Shown: positions 6,910-14,530, counted from the stretch's first letter. The stretch: 14,975 bases of DNA from Bacteroidota bacterium (GCA_947462495.1 CANHOY010000020.1:1-14975), one strand, 5' to 3'. Translations and numbers: made by a program. Notes: generated from the letters alone by a model not told the origin.

Positions 6910-7398
6910 ATGATGTCAGATTATACAGAGATAACAAATTCAGATATTTCAATTCCACATAACAATTCGGTAAAAAAAGAAAACGCGATTAGCTTAATTA
7001 AATACAGTGTAGTGGGTATTGTATTTGGAATCGTTTTTGTAAAAGCAGAAATTATTTCTTGGTTTAGAATTCAAGAAATGTTTAAACTTCAAAGTTTTCA
7101 CATGTATGGAGTAATTGGCACTGCCGTAGTCGTAGGTGCTCTTTCTATTGCTGTTATCAAAAAATTTAAAATTAAAACTTTACAAAGAGAAGCCATCGTA
7201 ATTACCAATAAACCCTTTACTAAAGGAAATATTTATGGTGGATTGCTGTTTGGTTTAGGCTGGGCTATGACTGGTGCCTGCCCAGGACCCTTATTTGCTC
7301 AAATAGGTGCAGGTATTGGTTCTATAAGCATTGTGATAGCTAGTGCACTAGTAGGTACTTGGACCTATGGTTATTTTAAAGAAAAGCTGCCACACTAA
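6910..7398 (+). CDS. DUF6691/YeeE-type membrane subunit (second half of split transporter)
   Basis: Membrane protein of 162 residues with a soluble N-terminal tail (about 1-26) and hydrophobic segments near 30-47, 64-82, 106-122 and 134-152. The key motif is TGACPGPLFAQIG (121-133, Cys124), which matches the Cys-containing GxCPGP element of the second YeeE repeat. It begins 4 bases after the YeeE stop, and ATG is doubled (6910 and 6913), so either may be used. In Bacteroidota and Proteobacteria such pairs commonly sit beside MBL-rhodanese genes, as here, supporting joint work in thiosulfate or other reduced-sulfur movement. It ends 2 bases from the stop of the convergent mutarotase gene. Confidence 0.88.
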   Translation: MMSDYTEITNSDISIPHNNSVKKENAISLIKYSVVGIVFGIVFVKAEIISWFRIQEMFKLQSFHMYGVIGTAVVVGALSIAVIKKFKIKTLQREAIVITNKPFTKGNIYGGLLFGLGWAMTGACPGPLFAQIGAGIGSISIVIASALVGTWTYGYFKEKLPH

Positions 7399-7400
7399 TT

Positions 7401-7730
7401 TTATAACGAAAATATTTGTTGCATCAGCACCCACTTCTCTCCTGGTTTTGCAGTAGGCAATGCTTGTTGGTAATCCCATAACATTTGCTCCCATTGCACT
7501 ACGATTTCATTATTAGCATCCATGGCTGCTTTTTTCTCAAAACTAAAATCAGTGCCTACTTCCATGATCATAAATAAACGATTGGCTACTCTATAAATAT
7601 CCATTACTTTAATATCAGCATCTTTAATAGATTTTATAATTTCTGGCCATACGGATTGATGATACTGCTCATAAGCTGCAATTATTTGCGGATCATCTTT
7701 CAAGTCTACAGCAAAACAATATCTGGTCAT
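7401..7730 (-). CDS. rhaM: L-rhamnose mutarotase
   Basis: Small cytoplasmic enzyme (109 residues, normal length) of the RhaM/YiiL family, a dimeric alpha/beta ferredoxin-like fold that interconverts alpha and beta anomers of L-rhamnose; relatives act on L-fucose. Seen: N-terminal RYCFAVDLKDD, the helix with Tyr20, His24 and VWPEI (27-31), DIYRVANRLFMIMEV in the core strands, and the aromatic-rich segment VVQWEQMLWDYQ. The conserved Tyr and His fit the catalytic pair known in E. coli RhaM. It is the last gene of the minus-strand cluster, 18 bases after the Gfo/Idh/MocA gene. No isomerase, kinase or aldolase of the rhamnose pathway is in the window, so the actual deoxysugar is uncertain. Confidence 0.92.
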   Translation of the reverse strand: MTRYCFAVDLKDDPQIIAAYEQYHQSVWPEIIKSIKDADIKVMDIYRVANRLFMIMEVGTDFSFEKKAAMDANNEIVVQWEQMLWDYQQALPTAKPGEKWVLMQQIFSL

Positions 7731-7748
7731 AGATTTTAATTTTAATGC

Positions 7749-8726
7749 TTAATTGTTTTTTGCATATACAAAATTTTCCATTACACGCATAGATTGTAAA
7801 GCATCCTCGGCACTACAAGGATTAGTTCCTACTCCCAAAAAATAGGGTACAATTTGGGCAATTAAATTTTGCTGATTATGCAGAGGAGGATCAAAATGAA
7901 TTATTTCAGTTACTCCGCTCTGCTCTAAAGTAATGTCATGACCAAATACAGGAAATGAAATTTTTCCTTCGGACCCTATAATTTCAAATACATCTTTATC
8001 TTGCCCTTCGGCTGCACAAAAACACCAGTCCCCTTTAAATTGAATATCTTTTTCTAAAAGCATAGTGCCAGTAACCGTATCTTCTGCTTGATATAAACCA
8101 GCTTGGTTGCTTGATTTACCATGATAGGAAATGGCGCTGCCAAAAAAGTAAAACACTAAGTCCAATTGATGTGGTGCTAAATCATAAAAATAGCCAGCCC
8201 CTGCCACCTTCGGGTCTATTCTCCAATTTTCATTTGGATTTAAATTACCTCCTGCTTGTTTTAACATTTCAATTCGAACTTCGGTAATTTTTCCAATGGC
8301 ATTGGAGGCAAGCAATCTTTTTACTTCTATAAATAAAGGCAACGCGCGACGATAATGCGCGACTACCATTTTAACTCCACTTTTTTTTGAAAATGCTTCC
8401 ATACGTAAACATGCATCAACATTTAATGCCATGGGCTTTTCAACATATACTGGTTTCCCCGCTTGCATAGCCGCTATGGCATATTCTTCATGGTATTTTG
8501 GTGGTGTAGCAATATATACTGCATCTACTTCTGGGTGATGAATTAATTCACTGGCATCCGTAAAATAATAAGGTACCTGATGTCTGTGAGCGTAGTCTTT
8601 TACTTTTTGAGCATCTCTACGCATCACCGCCATTAATTTTGAATTAAGCACTTTATTAAATGCAGGGCCACTTTTTAGTTCAGTAACACTGCCGCATCCT
8701 ATCATTCCCCATCGAATTGTATTCAT
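7749..8726 (-). CDS. Gfo/Idh/MocA-family oxidoreductase, cytoplasmic
   Basis: NAD(P)-dependent sugar or cyclitol dehydrogenase of 325 residues without signal peptide. The Rossmann domain (1-120) has GCGSV (10-14), ATPPKYH (73-79) and the catalytic-lysine motif EKP (96-98, Lys97). The C-terminal alpha/beta domain has AGAGYFYDLAPHQLDL (175-190) with the conserved His186. Start ATG 8726 is 16 bases after the propeller gene stop and the mutarotase follows at 18 bases, so the three form one transcription unit. Given the mutarotase, a role in converting an L-deoxysugar or a sugar released outside the cell is plausible, but family members vary too widely to name a substrate. It is not a close copy of the Tat-exported member at 13220. 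Confidence 0.9.
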   Translation of the reverse strand: MNTIRWGMIGCGSVTELKSGPAFNKVLNSKLMAVMRRDAQKVKDYAHRHQVPYYFTDASELIHHPEVDAVYIATPPKYHEEYAIAAMQAGKPVYVEKPMALNVDACLRMEAFSKKSGVKMVVAHYRRALPLFIEVKRLLASNAIGKITEVRIEMLKQAGGNLNPNENWRIDPKVAGAGYFYDLAPHQLDLVFYFFGSAISYHGKSSNQAGLYQAEDTVTGTMLLEKDIQFKGDWCFCAAEGQDKDVFEIIGSEGKISFPVFGHDITLEQSGVTEIIHFDPPLHNQQNLIAQIVPYFLGVGTNPCSAEDALQSMRVMENFVYAKNN

Positions 8727-8742
8727 TACCTATTTCATAAAA

Positions 8743-11700
8743 TTAATTTTCAACTCCTACAAAATTCCAATTGGCTTTTCTACAAGCTTCATTGAAATTT
8801 TTTATTTCATTGGCTAACAAATCTTCTTTTTGTTTTTTCAATTTTACCCACTCTGCATGGAGCTCATCATAACGTTTTAATTGCCCCTCTGTTACATAAG
8901 GAATACTTGCACTGCCCTCTATTTCTCCTTTTAAGAATATGAAATTTGCACTTAATTTATTGATAAAATTAATTACATCATCATTGGTTTGAGATTTAGA
9001 TTGTATTAAGTCATTTTCCCAAGCTTTGATGACTTTATTAATTTCATTAGCTTTTGCAGTCAAAGAGTCTAGCGCTTTATTCCCTTCTGCCCTTTTCGTA
9101 AATTGATTCAATTGATCTTGTACTTTTCTCATCTGAACCACCGATACGTGAATGGCTGTAACGTCGTCTGATGTTAATTTTGATAAATGATCCTGCGCTT
9201 CAAATTCAGCTGCAGTCGCATTAAATCTTGGATCTGCCAATACTTTAAATTTAACTGCTTGTTCTTCTTCATTTATTTTTAATCGAATAGTATATTCGCC
9301 AGGAATTACTTTTCGACCCGCGTTACTTCCTTCTATATATACATTATTAATGGAGGGTAAATTAGCATAGCGTAAGTCCCAAACAAATCGATTTAACCCA
9401 TTTCTCAGCTCAACTTTAGGATCTCCCTCTTTACTATTATTACTTGTTATTAAACTAGGTTTTTCATTATAAAAACTACGAATAATATTATTAGCTGCAT
9501 CTACCACTTCAATGCTTAATTTTTTAACGGAGTCTTTGTTTTGAATATGATAATAAACAACTGCGCCGCTGGCAGGATTCACCATAGTGGTGTTTATCTT
9601 AATTGGGTTTTCGTCTTCACTAAACTGCCTGTCTAAAGGACTTGACATATTTAATCTATATACATTGGATACGGGCAATAAACTAAATGATAGATTTAAA
9701 TTGGAAGCCGCTTTTCTTATAGGCGTTAAATCATCCAATACCCAAAAGGCTCTACCTTGTGTAGATGCCAATAATTTATTTTGATGTACTTTTAAATCAG
9801 TGATGGCTACAATGGGTAAATTTAATTGTAATGGCTTCCAATTAATACCACCATTGTAAGAAATATAAAATCCTGTTTCAGTTCCTGCATACAATAAATC
9901 TTTGATAGTATTGTCTTCACGCACTACTCGAACAAAAGCACCATAAGGAATTCCATCAACCAATTTCGTCCAAGTTTTTCCATAATCGGTTGTCTTATAC
10001 ATTAATGGTGTGAAGTCGTTAAACTTATATTTTGTTACTGCGATATACGCTGTGCCTTTATCAAATGGAGAAACTTCTATAGCATTTACCAACGCCCCTT
10101 TTACGCCATCGGGTGTAATGTTGGTCCATGTAGCACCTCCATCTTTAGTGATATGCACCAATCCATCATCACTTCCGGTATAAATAACTCCTTTCTCATG
10201 GAAAGACTCCATCACATAAGCGATGGTACAATAGTTTTCTCCACCAGCGCCTTCATTGGTATAGGGGGTGCCACTTATGCCCATTTTAGAAGTATCATGT
10301 GTAGTTAAATCTGGAGAGATTGCTTTCCAAGATTTTCCTAAGTCGGTTGTTTTAAATAAAATATTTCCTGCATGGTAAAAAGCATCTTCATGCATAGATC
10401 TTATAATAGGAGCATTCCAATTGAAGCGGTACTTCATGTCCTTTGGTTGTAAGGCTTGATATTGTATGGGCGCCACCATTACACTTACTTCTTCATTTGT
10501 TTTGGTATCTAAAACACCAATTGTTCCTTGATAAGAACCACCTAATGCATACCTTGGATTGTTTGGATCAAATGCGATAAATGCAGATTCACCTCCCGCA
10601 CTTGCACTCCAGTCTCGATCTGTAATACCACCCCATGAGTTCGTTTGGCTTGCAATTTTTACACTTGAATTATCTTGTTGTCCTCCATAAATATTGAACG
10701 GAAATAAATTATCAGCATTGACTCTATAAAATTGAGCAGTAGGTTGATTGTTTTGACTACTCCAAGTTTTTCCGCCATTAAAAGAAATGGCAGCACCACC
10801 ATCATTAGAAATAATCATGTTTTTATTATTCGTTGGATTGATCCACAATTGATGATAGTCTCCATGTGGTGCTCTAAAACTTTGCCAGGTCTTTCCACCA
10901 TCTGTACTTTTAACAGCTGGAGAATTTAAAACATACACTGTATTTTCATCCACCGGATCTGCAATGGCCTCAATATAATACCAAGCACGTTGAACCAATC
11001 TATGGTCTTTGCTAATTCTATTCCATGATTTTCCAGCATCCTCTGAAACAAATAAACCACCTTGTTCTTTTTCTGTATCACTCTCTACAACTAAATAAAT
11101 TTTATTTGAATTGGCTTGCGAAACAGATACACTCATTTTACCTAATTCCTTAGGTAAGCCATTTTGAATTTTTTCCCAGGTATCCCCACCATCTGTACTT
11201 TTGTACAAGCCACTTCCTTTACCTCCACTTTTTACCTCCCAAGGTAAACGACGATAGTCCCACATCGCTGCATATAAAATTCTAGGGTTATTCATATCCA
11301 TACTTAAATCCACACAACCTGAATTATCATCCACAAATAAAGTTTTAGTCCAAGTTTTTCCGCCGTCCACGGATTTGTACACTCCTCTTTCTGGACTTGC
11401 GCCATGAATTGCACCCTGCGCTGCTACATACACTATATCTGGATTGGTTGGATGGATGCGTATATTGGCTGTTTGTCTTGTTAATTCCAAACCTAAATGT
11501 TTCCAAGTTTTTCCCGCATCTGTACTTTTATAAATACCATCACCATAACTGGAAGTAACTCCTCTTGGAGCATGTTCTCCCATCCCCACATATACTACAT
11601 TTGGATCTGAAGCTGAAACAGCAACAGCGCCTACTGACCCTGTTTTAAAATAACCATCAGAAATATTATTCCAAGTTTGACCAGCATCTTCTGTTTTCCA

Positions 11701-11940
11701 AATTCCACCACCGGTAGTCCCCATATAATAGGTATAGCTATTACCAACAACACCAACGGAAGTAACGGAACGACCTCCTCTCATAGGTCCCACGTTTCTC
11801 CATAATAATGGTTTATAATATTCTGTTTCATTAACAGTAGACAATGTAGTTACTGGTTTTGGAGTGTCCTTTTTCTTTTGTGCAAAAACAATGGTAGGCA
11901 ATAAAAAGAAAAATAAACTGCGTAAAATGATCTGTTTCAT
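8743..11940 (-). CDS. Secreted VPS10/sortilin-like multi-Asp-box beta-propeller protein
   Basis: Exported protein of 1065 residues with a Sec signal peptide cleaved after VFA (20). Eleven Asp-box (BNR) repeats of the form S/T-x-D/N-x-G-x-[TS/N]-W are visible, at about 83, 139, 190, 248, 299, 345, 386, 531, 598, 650 and 694, so residues about 45-740 make one large or two tandem propellers. The gap between boxes 7 and 8 (394-530) is longer and holds GGQQDNSS and ASAGGESAF. From about 770 the repeats stop: a beta-rich region (790-900, with ELRNGLNRFVWDLR) is followed by a charged helical tail (910-1055). Databases often label such proteins sortilin-like or glycosyl hydrolase (family knowledge), but I see no sialidase Arg triad and do not claim hydrolase activity. 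It heads the cluster with the Gfo/Idh/MocA and mutarotase genes. Confidence 0.9.
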   Translation of the reverse strand: MKQIILRSLFFFLLPTIVFAQKKKDTPKPVTTLSTVNETEYYKPLLWRNVGPMRGGRSVTSVGVVGNSYTYYMGTTGGGIWKTEDAGQTWNNISDGYFKTGSVGAVAVSASDPNVVYVGMGEHAPRGVTSSYGDGIYKSTDAGKTWKHLGLELTRQTANIRIHPTNPDIVYVAAQGAIHGASPERGVYKSVDGGKTWTKTLFVDDNSGCVDLSMDMNNPRILYAAMWDYRRLPWEVKSGGKGSGLYKSTDGGDTWEKIQNGLPKELGKMSVSVSQANSNKIYLVVESDTEKEQGGLFVSEDAGKSWNRISKDHRLVQRAWYYIEAIADPVDENTVYVLNSPAVKSTDGGKTWQSFRAPHGDYHQLWINPTNNKNMIISNDGGAAISFNGGKTWSSQNNQPTAQFYRVNADNLFPFNIYGGQQDNSSVKIASQTNSWGGITDRDWSASAGGESAFIAFDPNNPRYALGGSYQGTIGVLDTKTNEEVSVMVAPIQYQALQPKDMKYRFNWNAPIIRSMHEDAFYHAGNILFKTTDLGKSWKAISPDLTTHDTSKMGISGTPYTNEGAGGENYCTIAYVMESFHEKGVIYTGSDDGLVHITKDGGATWTNITPDGVKGALVNAIEVSPFDKGTAYIAVTKYKFNDFTPLMYKTTDYGKTWTKLVDGIPYGAFVRVVREDNTIKDLLYAGTETGFYISYNGGINWKPLQLNLPIVAITDLKVHQNKLLASTQGRAFWVLDDLTPIRKAASNLNLSFSLLPVSNVYRLNMSSPLDRQFSEDENPIKINTTMVNPASGAVVYYHIQNKDSVKKLSIEVVDAANNIIRSFYNEKPSLITSNNSKEGDPKVELRNGLNRFVWDLRYANLPSINNVYIEGSNAGRKVIPGEYTIRLKINEEEQAVKFKVLADPRFNATAAEFEAQDHLSKLTSDDVTAIHVSVVQMRKVQDQLNQFTKRAEGNKALDSLTAKANEINKVIKAWENDLIQSKSQTNDDVINFINKLSANFIFLKGEIEGSASIPYVTEGQLKRYDELHAEWVKLKKQKEDLLANEIKNFNEACRKANWNFVGVEN

Positions 11941-12201
11941 AATAGCTATTTTTAAAGTTGATATAGTGAATAGAAGGATCTAATTTAATACAAATAGGCG
12001 AACCCGTCAAAGACTAATTTGATTTTACTTGTTTAAGCATAAGATGTTATGAATTAACTTTGAATTTGATGTCGGCACTTTGAGTATAATAGCCCTATGG
12101 CTTGTCCAACGCAGACACCTAAAAGCGTAAAATAGTTGAAAAGATTCAAAATAGACATCTATTTCTTTGGGAAGAAATGATCAATCATTTAGCTTTAGTA
12201 T
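11941..12201. other. Divergent intergenic region, no clear promoter
   Basis: This 261-base gap separates the head-to-head propeller and ferric-reductase-like genes and should hold promoters for both. I found no full TTG-N19/20-TAnnTTTG match on either strand. The nearest on the plus strand is TTTCTTTG (12162-12169), with a TTG at 12136-12138 that is 23 bases away. No RNA gene or conserved coding stretch was recognised. Confidence 0.4.
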
Positions 12202-12777
12202 ATGGAAACAATAGACATAGCAGGCAGCATTGGTTTAGTTGCCATGGTACTTTTAACTGTCAATATTATTATTGGGATATTGATTAGTACTGCTTATAAA
12301 AAAACTGCAGTTTGGCAAAGATTGCCTTCTAAAATAAAAGCCATCAAATTAATAGATGTACACAACTACACTGCTTATATGGCATTGAGTTTAGTTTTGG
12401 TTCACTTTCTAATTATTCCATTGGACCCCAGCTCAAAATTTTCCTATATTCATTTAATTCAGCCTTGGTCCGCCCCACATCAACCACTTTTTGTAACACT
12501 AGGTCTTATTTCATTTTTAACTTTATTAGTGGTTATTATTACAACACAGAAAGTAATTAAAAATAAAATAGGAACACGTACTTGGAGAAATATACATGTC
12601 ATTTCCTATGGAACAGGACTTTTATTTATTGTGCATGGACTCGTAATGGATCCCTTACTAAAAGATAGACCCATAGATTTTATAGACCCTGAAAAATTAT
12701 TAGTTGAAATTTGTGCCCTATTGTTAATAATGGCCTTTGTATATAGATATCAATACAAGAAGAAAAATAATAAATAA
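12202..12777 (+). CDS. Ferric-reductase-like transmembrane heme b protein
   Basis: Membrane protein of 191 residues with about five helices (near 8-29, 55-73, 95-115, 130-147, 166-182) and no flavin or NAD domain. Two histidine pairs, His54/His68 (DVHNYTAYMALSLVLVH) and His132/His145 (NIHVISYGTGLLFIVH), have the 13-14 residue spacing on paired helices that binds heme b in the ferric reductase / NOX / YedZ (MsrQ) superfamily. It probably carries electrons across the inner membrane, but donor and acceptor are unknown; the MsrP partner of MsrQ is not present here. It stands alone between a divergent propeller gene and a convergent tRNA. Its last codons run into the terminator of the antisense tRNA. 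Confidence 0.85.
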   Translation: METIDIAGSIGLVAMVLLTVNIIIGILISTAYKKTAVWQRLPSKIKAIKLIDVHNYTAYMALSLVLVHFLIIPLDPSSKFSYIHLIQPWSAPHQPLFVTLGLISFLTLLVVIITTQKVIKNKIGTRTWRNIHVISYGTGLLFIVHGLVMDPLLKDRPIDFIDPEKLLVEICALLLIMAFVYRYQYKKKNNK

Positions 12778-12804
12778 AAAAAGGGCAGTGTAGAAACACC
12801 GCCC
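12776..12804 (-). terminator. Rho-independent terminator of the minus-strand tRNA
   Basis: Arms 12783-12791 and 12796-12804 form a 9-bp GC-rich stem with a 4-base loop. Read on the minus strand all nine pairs form (one G-U) and seven T residues follow (12782-12776). Read on the plus strand there is one A-C mismatch and only a short T run, so it serves the tRNA mainly. The T tract touches the stop of the ferric-reductase-like gene. Confidence 0.85.
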
Positions 12805-12829
12805 CGTTTAACGATTGCCTGCATAGGAG

Positions 12830-12900
12830 CTGTCATAGATGGATTTGAACCATCGTTAAGGGTTTTGCTGACCCTTGCCTCGCCACTCGGCCACATGACA
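12830..12900 (-). tRNA. tRNA, anticodon GCA (Cys-type), with A33, G73 and U1-A72
   Basis: The minus strand folds into a complete cloverleaf of 71 bases including the discriminator. It has a 7-bp acceptor (12900-12894 with 12837-12831, one G-U), U8, a 3-bp D stem with GG in the loop, a 5-bp anticodon stem (AGGGT/ACCCT), a 4-base variable loop, a 5-bp T stem (GATGG/CCATC) with loop TTCAAAT, and no encoded CCA. The anticodon loop is CAGCAAA, giving anticodon GCA for Cys, but position 33 is A where nearly all tRNAs have U. The discriminator is G, whereas bacterial tRNA-Cys uses U73, and the first pair is U-A instead of G-C. The anticodon arm and D-loop length resemble tRNA-Cys. It has its own -7 box and terminator, so it is probably expressed; its charging identity is uncertain. 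Confidence 0.8.
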
Positions 12901-12941
12901 ATATTTTCATAGTAAATTATAATGCATTCTTGATAAGAAGG

Positions 12942-12949
12942 CAAATATA
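12942..12949 (-). promoter_or_regulatory. -7 promoter element of the tRNA gene
   Basis: TATATTTG on the minus strand (12949-12942) fully matches TAnnTTTG and would start transcription about 35 bases ahead of the tRNA 5' end. No TTG lies at the -33 position; instead the dyad at 12963-12987 covers that place. Confidence 0.55.
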
Positions 12950-12962
12950 GCGTATTTTTATT

Positions 12963-12987
12963 AAAGTCTACTGTTTTTATAGACTTT
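12963..12987. repeat. Perfect 8-bp inverted repeat at the tRNA promoter
   Basis: AAAGTCTA (12963-12970) and TAGACTTT (12980-12987) are exact inverted copies around a 9-base loop. The centre, about 12975, falls on the expected -33 region of the tRNA promoter, so it could be an operator. On the plus strand it is followed by TTATTT and might act as a weak terminator. The repeat is seen; the role is undecided. Confidence 0.4.
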
Positions 12988-13143
12988 TATTTGCAGGACT
13001 ATATTGGTTATTATCCTAAAAAGCACCTATTTGGCCGAAATGGTCTTGGTTGCAAAAATGACCAAAATTTTAGATTGGGGATAGGCTCAATGATAGTGAT
13101 AACTCTATGCCTGATTGGGCTTTCAGGCTAAATTTCGTTGGTG
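12988..13143. other. Intergenic stretch without recognised gene
   Basis: Between the tRNA promoter and the upstream dyad of the next gene I see no credible reading frame. It is somewhat less AT-rich than its flanks and holds short inverted pairs: TGGTC with GACCA (within 13042-13064) and GCCTG with CAGGC (13109-13128). These are too short to call an RNA gene. Confidence 0.35.
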
Positions 13144-13176
13144 TAATATTTTTTAAAACTACTGAAAAAAATATTA
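13144..13176. repeat. AT-only 11-bp inverted repeat upstream of the Tat oxidoreductase gene
   Basis: Arms 13144-13154 (TAATATTTTTT) and 13166-13176 (AAAAAATATTA) are perfect inverted copies around 11 bases. The dyad covers the -33 position and most of the spacer of the promoter at 13152-13182, so a bound protein would affect initiation. With only A and T in the arms, chance or DNA curvature is a fair alternative. Confidence 0.4.
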
Positions 13177-13182
13177 TATTTA
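13152..13182 (+). promoter_or_regulatory. Probable promoter of the Tat oxidoreductase gene
   Basis: TTT (13152-13154), 20 bases, then TATATTTA (13175-13182) is a near match, with the last base of each box off, to TTG-N20-TAnnTTTG. Transcription near 13189 would leave about 30 bases before ATG 13220. Confidence 0.5.
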
Positions 13183-13219
13183 GTATAGCTTGTTATTTTA
13201 AAATCTAAACTATACTATT

Positions 13220-14530
13220 ATGAACAGCCGACGTATTTTTTTAAGAAATGCAGCTTTAACTTCAGGAGCTTTAGTGACTTCCAACTTATTTGCTAGTAGT
13301 AAAATTTTCAACACTGATACTTTAAGAGTGGCCACCATCGGTGTAAGTGGAATGGGATGGTCGAATACTTTGGGCGCCCTATCTGTTAAAAATGTTGAGG
13401 TAGTTGCCTTATGTGATATTGATGAAAATGTTTTAAACAAACGAAAAGCTGAATTATTGATTAAGCAGCCTAGCGTTACAAAGGTTGACACCTATAGCGA
13501 CTATCGAAAAATTTTAGATCGAAAAGATATTGATATTGTCATTGTTGGAACACCCGATCATTGGCATGCTTTGCAAATGATTGATGCTTGTGCTGCAGGA
13601 AAACATGTTTATGTTGAAAAACCCGCTGGTAATTCTATTGGAGAATGTAATACGATGATTGCTGCTAAAAACAGATACAATCGTATTGTACAAGTAGGTC
13701 AATGGCAAAGAAGTCAAAAACATTTTAGAGATGCATTAGATTTTGTACATTCTGGACAATTAGGAAATATTCGTACTACTAAAGTTTGGTGTTACCAAGG
13801 TTGGATGCGTCCTCAGCCTGTCGTAGCTAATAGTGCCCCACCAGCAGGAGTTGATTATACAACTTGGTTAGGACCGGCACCCACTCGTGAATTCAATGCC
13901 AGTCGTTTTCATTTTCATTTTAGATGGTTCTGGGATTATGCAGGTGGATTGATGACAGATTGGGGAGTACATTTATTAGATTATGCCATTCAGGGTATGA
14001 AAGCAGGTAATCCAAAAAGTGTAAGCGCTTTAGGTGGTAAATTTGCTTATCCAGAATTAGCAGAAGAAACGCCTGATACCTTAACTACCTTATACGAATT
14101 TGATAACTTCAATTTAGTATGGGATTCTGCAATGGGTATTGACAATGGTTCTTATGGTCGTAATCATGGTATTGCCTTTATTGGAAACAACGGAACCCTT
14201 ATTTTAGATAGAGGTGGTTGGGAAGTAATTGAAGAAAGTCAAGCCAAAAATAAAATAGCTATTCCGCTTCATAAAAAAGAAGATAATGGAGTGAATCTAC
14301 ATTGGTTAAACTTCACAGATGCCATAAGAAACAATACACCAGGCAGTTTACATTGCCCTATTGAAGAAGGTGCTCATATTGCTACCGTTGCACAAATGGG
14401 AAATATTGCTTATCGTTCTGGACAAAAAGTAAACTGGGATGCCAATAAAAATAGGTTTACTGATGAGGCCATCAATAAAGAATATTTTACAAAAGCGTAT
14501 CATAACGGATATAGCTTACCTAAAATTTAG
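13220..14530 (+). CDS. Tat-exported Gfo/Idh/MocA-family oxidoreductase
   Basis: NAD(P)-dependent sugar oxidoreductase of 436 residues made for the periplasm. The N terminus SRRIFLRN (3-10) is a twin-arginine signal with a hydrophobic stretch to about 26, so the protein is exported folded, presumably with its nucleotide bound. The Rossmann part has GVSGMG (41-46), TPDHWHA (111-117) and EKP (133-135, Lys134). The substrate domain has GQWQRSQKHF (160-169), the Trp-rich loop VWCYQGWMRPQP (189-200) and WDYAGGLMTDWGVHLLD (238-254, His251). This is the Bacteroidota/Planctomycetota subgroup; some exported relatives of the wider family act as glycosidases through an NAD redox cycle (for example GH109), but no exact activity can be given. 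The next gene, 62 bases on, also has a Tat signal. Confidence 0.93.
   Translation: MNSRRIFLRNAALTSGALVTSNLFASSKIFNTDTLRVATIGVSGMGWSNTLGALSVKNVEVVALCDIDENVLNKRKAELLIKQPSVTKVDTYSDYRKILDRKDIDIVIVGTPDHWHALQMIDACAAGKHVYVEKPAGNSIGECNTMIAAKNRYNRIVQVGQWQRSQKHFRDALDFVHSGQLGNIRTTKVWCYQGWMRPQPVVANSAPPAGVDYTTWLGPAPTREFNASRFHFHFRWFWDYAGGLMTDWGVHLLDYAIQGMKAGNPKSVSALGGKFAYPELAEETPDTLTTLYEFDNFNLVWDSAMGIDNGSYGRNHGIAFIGNNGTLILDRGGWEVIEESQAKNKIAIPLHKKEDNGVNLHWLNFTDAIRNNTPGSLHCPIEEGAHIATVAQMGNIAYRSGQKVNWDANKNRFTDEAINKEYFTKAYHNGYSLPKI

Noticed and set aside
9700..11700. Recurrent similar words in the propeller gene as a tandem DNA repeat or CRISPR-like array.
   Set aside because: They are degenerate copies encoding Asp-box motifs at uneven spacing, explained by the protein fold.
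12831..12900. Reading the tRNA as tRNA-Leu(CAG), which would put U just before the anticodon.
   Set aside because: It breaks the 5-bp anticodon stem, gives a 9-base loop, and the variable arm is far too short for a Leu tRNA. The 7-base loop with GCA is the only good fold.
12750..12944. A 64-codon minus-strand frame over the tRNA and terminator.
   Set aside because: It lies on a cloverleaf and hairpin and has no protein family features; it is open by chance.
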